DNA of 64,000 nucleotides, from NCBI RefSeq assembly GCF_009765355.1, contig NZ_VTHK01000031.1, positions 1 to 64,000 of the forward strand, written 5' to 3'. The position numbers were made by a program, and so were the translations under genes. This document shows positions 60,912-64,000 of this stretch, piece by piece. Each line of letters opens with the position of its first letter. Within the stretch, counting starts at the first letter, position 1. The notes under the pieces were generated by a model that was not told the DNA's origin, searched no databases, and was given only the letters and a program-made list of their open reading frames with translations. The stretch is from Amycolatopsis anabasis (lineage in GTDB: Bacteria > Actinomycetota > Actinomycetes > Mycobacteriales > Pseudonocardiaceae).

Positions 60912-62034
60912 CGTGCTGCTGACCGGATTCGGCGTGCGGACGGCCTTCGGCGCCGGCGCCCAAGCGGTCCGGGACGGCGTGTTCGGCGGGCACCCGGCGT
61001 TCGAGCCGATCACCCGCTTCGACACCGGCCCCTTCCGGACCGGGATCGCCGCCACCTCCGGCCCGGCCGCTCCCTTGCGGGAGGTGCTGGCCGAATGCGC
61101 CGAGGCCGCGGTGCGGATGGCGGCGTTGCCCGCGGGCGGCGAGGCCGCGACCCTGGTCGGCACCGCCGGGGACTTCACCGGGCTCACCCGGTTCTGGCGC
61201 GGGGCGGATCCGGCCGGGTCCGCCGCGGAGACGGTACCGGCCCGGCAGGCCGCGCTGCTGGCCGAGCGCCTCGGCGTGCGGGGTCCCCGGATCGCGTTCA
61301 CCACCGCCTGCGTCGCCTCGGCCACCGCGGTCCTGCACGCCTGCCGGCTGATCGCGTCCGGCCGGATCGACACCGCGATCTGCGCGGGCGGCTACCTGGT
61401 CGAGGAGGAGAACCTCGCCAAGTTCGGCTCCGGGTTCGCGTTGTCCGGGGACGGGATGGTGCGGCCGTTCTGCGCCGACCGCAGCGGGCTGCTGCTCGGG
61501 GACGGCGCTGCCGCGGTGGTGCTCGAAGCGGCCGACGCCGCCCGCCGCCGGGGCGCGCGCCCGCTCGGCGCGCTCACCGGCTGGGGCGCCGCGTCCGACG
61601 CCTACCACGTGGCGCGCCCGCACCCCGACGGCGCGGGCCTGGTCGCCGCCGCGCGGCAGGCGTTGCGCCGCGCGGGCGAGCCCCGGATCGACTACGTGAA
61701 CGCGCACGGCACCGCCACCAAGCACAACGATCCGGCCGAGACCCGCGGCCTGCGGACGATCTTCGGCCGGCGGGCGGAAGCGGTGCCGGTCAGCTCCACC
61801 AAGAGCACGACGGGTCACCTGCTGGAGGCCGCGGGGGTGGTGGAACTGGTGATCACCCTGCTCGCCCTGCGCGAGGGCGTCCTCCCGCCCACCGCGGGGT
61901 TCACCGAGCACGATCCCTGGTGCGATCTGGACTACGTGCCCAACCGGCCGCGCCGGGCCGAGGCCCGGCGGGCGATGACCGTCAACGCCGCGTTCGGCGG
62001 CGCCAACACCGCGATCGTGCTGGAGCGGGCATGA
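60901..62034 (+). CDS. Beta-ketoacyl-ACP synthase (FabF/KS-alpha-like)
   Basis: A 377-residue condensing enzyme with the full Cys-His-His triad: Cys137 (FTTACVASATA), His269 (YVNAHGTATKHND) and His306 (STKSTTGHLLEAAG). It is slightly shorter than FabF (about 410), like ketosynthases of aryl-polyene systems. It starts inside the second carrier gene and ends with ATGA overlap on the next gene. Its partner is the unusually short chain-length-factor-like protein that follows. Together they would extend the aminohydroxybenzoyl starter with malonyl units. Confidence 0.9.
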   Translation: MNRDVLLTGFGVRTAFGAGAQAVRDGVFGGHPAFEPITRFDTGPFRTGIAATSGPAAPLREVLAECAEAAVRMAALPAGGEAATLVGTAGDFTGLTRFWRGADPAGSAAETVPARQAALLAERLGVRGPRIAFTTACVASATAVLHACRLIASGRIDTAICAGGYLVEEENLAKFGSGFALSGDGMVRPFCADRSGLLLGDGAAAVVLEAADAARRRGARPLGALTGWGAASDAYHVARPHPDGAGLVAAARQALRRAGEPRIDYVNAHGTATKHNDPAETRGLRTIFGRRAEAVPVSSTKSTTGHLLEAAGVVELVITLLALREGVLPPTAGFTEHDPWCDLDYVPNRPRRAEARRAMTVNAAFGGANTAIVLERA

Positions 62035-62624
62035 TCGCGGCACGAGCGGACGCCTCCGCGCCCCCGGTCCCCGGATTCGTGGAGTCGGTGTTCAGCCCGG
62101 TCGTGTACCAGGCCGCGCGGCGGTGCCTCGCCGACCGGCCCGGCGACGGCGCCCGGACCGCGGTGGTGCTGGCCAGCACCATGGGGGACGCCACCACCCT
62201 CGACCTCGGCAGCCGCCTGCTCGTCGGCGGGCGGGTGCACAATCCGCTGCTGTTCATGCAGAGCACCGCGAACGCGATCCTCGGCCAGCTCAGCCGCGAC
62301 TTCGCCATCACCGGGCCACTGCTCTCCTTGTCCACTATGGACGATCTTGCCGGTGAGCTGCTGGCCACCGCGCAACTGCTGCTGGAGGACGAGGAGCTGG
62401 ACCGCGTCCTGCTCATCGGGGTCGAACTGACCGGCACCGACCGCACCGCGGCCGCCTACCGCGAACTCGGCACCGGACCACCGGCCGCCGATCTGGCCGT
62501 CGCGATCGTGCTCGACCGGGACGACCCGCTTCCCTCGCCACCCAACGATGTCCCATCAACCGAGTACGGCAGCCTCCGCGGCCTGGTCGAGCTGGCCGCC
62601 CGAATCCGAGGAACCCGAACATGA
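62031..62624 (+). CDS. Short ketosynthase-like (chain-length-factor-like) protein
   Basis: A 197-residue protein resembling only the N-terminal half of a ketosynthase. VVLASTMGDATTLDLGSRLL, NPLLFMQSTANAILGQLSRD and the nucleophile-elbow position LLSLSTMDDLAGELL carry Ser/Thr where the cysteine should be, so it has no condensing activity. This matches the ketoacyl-synt_2 group found in aryl-polyene clusters and annotated as beta-ketoacyl synthase chain-length factors. It overlaps both neighbours (ATGA at each end) and probably forms a complex with the ketosynthase at 60901. Confidence 0.72.
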   Translation: MIAARADASAPPVPGFVESVFSPVVYQAARRCLADRPGDGARTAVVLASTMGDATTLDLGSRLLVGGRVHNPLLFMQSTANAILGQLSRDFAITGPLLSLSTMDDLAGELLATAQLLLEDEELDRVLLIGVELTGTDRTAAAYRELGTGPPAADLAVAIVLDRDDPLPSPPNDVPSTEYGSLRGLVELAARIRGTRT

Positions 62625-64000
62625 TCACCAAGGAAGAACGCGCGCAGATCAGCCAGGACGCCACCCTCGGCGCCGGGAACGTGATCCACCGGATGAAGGC
62701 CTACGGCCGGTCGATGGACGAGCCCGTGCTGTGGACCGACCGGACGTGGCGGGCCCCGGACGGCGGTTACCCCGAGGTGCTGACCTTCGGCGAGCTGCAC
62801 GAGATCGTCGAGACCTACGCCGCCTGGTTCCACGCCCGCGGGGTCCGGCCGCGGGACCCGGTGGCGATCCACACCTACTCCAGCACCGAGTTCGCGATCA
62901 ACTTCCTCGCGCTCACCTCCCTGGGCGCGATCCCGTCCTTCGTCAACGGCAACCTGCGCCCGGAGATCGCCCGCGAGTACGTGCGCCGCCAGGGCGCCGT
63001 CGGCGCGATCACCGACGCGGTCCACCACACCGGTCTCGCCACCGACCGGGAAGAACTCGGTCTCGGCTTCTGCGGCACCGCGGCCGACATCCGCACCGGC
63101 GACCGCGAGCCGCTGCCCGCGGGGTACCCGTACTCGCACCACGCCACCGACCCGATCATCATCTCCCATTCCTCGGGCACCACCGGGATGCCCAAGGCCG
63201 TCCCGCACACCCACCAAACCCTGCTGTACGCCCAGTTGCACCGGCTCAAGCTCTCGGTCGGCTCCGCGATGGGCAGGCTGCTGGTCGCGCTCCCCGGCTC
63301 GCACAACGCCGCGATGTCGGTCATGATGTTCGGCCTCCTGCTGCGTTCGCCGGTGCTGCTGCTGTCCAGCCAGCGCGGCGGCGACGTGCTGGACGCCATG
63401 GAGTCGTTCCGGCCCACCACGGTGTTCGCGTTCGCCGGGACCTACGGGGAAATGGCCGCACACGATCTGTCCACCAGGGATCTGTCCAGTGTGGAGGCCT
63501 GGTACAACACCGGCGACGCGGCGCACGAGGCGCATGTGAAGGTGCTGATCGCCCAGGGCAGCCACGAGACCGTCGGCGGGGACCTGAAACGGCGCCGCGT
63601 CACCGGTTCGGTGTTCACCGACGGCCTCGGCTCCTCGGAGACCGGGTACTCGCTCTTCCACAACGGACACAAGATCGGCAGCTCGTCCTTCGCCCGCTGC
63701 GTGGGCAAGCCGATGAGCTTCGCCGAGGCCGCCGTGCTGTCCGAGGACGGCAAGCCGCTGCCGCCGGGCGAGGTCGGGCGCCTCGGCGTGCGGTCCCCCA
63801 CGCTCACTCCGGGCTACTGGAACGACTCGCTGACCTTCCACCGGCTGCGGCTCGGCGGCTACTGGCTCACCGGAGACCTGTCCTACCGCGACGAGGAAGG
63901 CAACTTCTACCACCTGGACCGGGCGCCGGACGCCATTCGCACCGCGGGCGGGATCGTGTTCAGCACCCGCACCGAGGAACTGCTGCTGCGGGAACTGCCC
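62621..64000 (+). CDS. Second AMP-dependent acyl ligase (partial, cut by window end)
   Basis: The first 460 residues of an adenylate-forming ligase that continues beyond the window. Its phosphate loop is ISHSSGTTGMPKAVPHTHQT, A5 is TDGLGSSETGYSLFHNG, and TGDLSYRDEEGNFYHLDRAP is the ATP-ribose-binding region. It is more like class I acyl-CoA/ACP synthetases of siderophore and polyene clusters than the ligase at 58993, so the two probably activate different acids, one the aryl starter and the other a second acyl unit or an amide-forming partner. The start overlaps the previous stop (ATGA). Confidence 0.85.
   Translation, partial: MITKEERAQISQDATLGAGNVIHRMKAYGRSMDEPVLWTDRTWRAPDGGYPEVLTFGELHEIVETYAAWFHARGVRPRDPVAIHTYSSTEFAINFLALTSLGAIPSFVNGNLRPEIAREYVRRQGAVGAITDAVHHTGLATDREELGLGFCGTAADIRTGDREPLPAGYPYSHHATDPIIISHSSGTTGMPKAVPHTHQTLLYAQLHRLKLSVGSAMGRLLVALPGSHNAAMSVMMFGLLLRSPVLLLSSQRGGDVLDAMESFRPTTVFAFAGTYGEMAAHDLSTRDLSSVEAWYNTGDAAHEAHVKVLIAQGSHETVGGDLKRRRVTGSVFTDGLGSSETGYSLFHNGHKIGSSSFARCVGKPMSFAEAAVLSEDGKPLPPGEVGRLGVRSPTLTPGYWNDSLTFHRLRLGGYWLTGDLSYRDEEGNFYHLDRAPDAIRTAGGIVFSTRTEELLLRELP

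Overview
The window is high-GC actinomycete chromosome. RbpA, Lsr2, an Rpf-like transglycosylase, separate Ppm and Lnt genes, ECF42-type sigma factors and many TetR/WYL/LysR regulators fit a soil actinomycete, most likely a Pseudonocardiales such as Amycolatopsis. The genus is inferred from gene content, not proven. No rRNA, tRNA, CRISPR array or insertion sequence was recognised. One orphan tyrosine recombinase lies near the left edge.

Layout. 0.1-5.1 kb: regulators, an FBP zinc-finger protein, a recombinase and an MFS pump with a palindromic operator. 5.1-30.7 kb: an accessory region dominated by two ECF42-type sigma factors and five YCII/DGPF proteins. It also holds a DoxX protein, a DUF899 protein, two MFS or Lrp units, and two UvrA-like (DrrC-type) ATPases, one of them in a drrA-drrB-drrC-like operon. 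A small pair resembling type VII secretion (ESX) substrates, a coiled-coil protein with an iterated upstream motif, GNATs, and an arylamine N-acetyltransferase next to a WYL regulator complete it. 30.7-40 kb: SRPBCC, a second WYL regulator with a VOC protein, a PrmC-like methyltransferase, an extended TetR protein, a solitary clpX, an HxlR/MFS pair, GDPD and a secreted transglycosylase. 40.4-49.6 kb: more core-like genes (thymidine kinase, rbpA with a SigR-type promoter, ppm, lnt, amidohydrolase, kamA, a secreted lectin, a nucleotide cyclase, lsr2). 49.8-53.6 kb: ArsR, LysR/cupin and a two-component system. 53.9-64 kb: the left part of a biosynthetic gene cluster that runs off the window.

Two systems stand out. 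First, the motif TGTCGR (-35), exactly 17 bp, then CGWC (-10) can be read in front of doxX, the first sigma gene (one base off), four YCII transcription units and (one base off) the DUF899 gene. The -10 lies 32-57 bp from the start codon in all but the sigma gene itself (80 bp). This is what is known for ECF42 sigma factors, so the accessory region looks like a compact local ECF42 regulon. Second, from 57.15 kb a tightly overlapping operon makes a 3-amino-4-hydroxybenzoate starter (GriI- and GriH-like enzymes). It follows this with an acyl-adenylating ligase, two carrier proteins, a ketosynthase, a very short chain-length-factor-like protein and a second ligase. That gene set resembles Gram-negative aryl-polyene clusters but with the amino-hydroxybenzoate starter used in manumycin-type or grixazone pathways. 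A divergent LysR / MFS exporter / flavin-reductase unit borders it.

Several lesions or relics are visible: a frameshifted alpha/beta hydrolase (25.0-25.8 kb), a broken small gene at 16.8-17.05 kb, and a possible relic at 53.7-53.9 kb. Start codons were chosen from ribosome-binding sites and family length where possible; alternatives are given.
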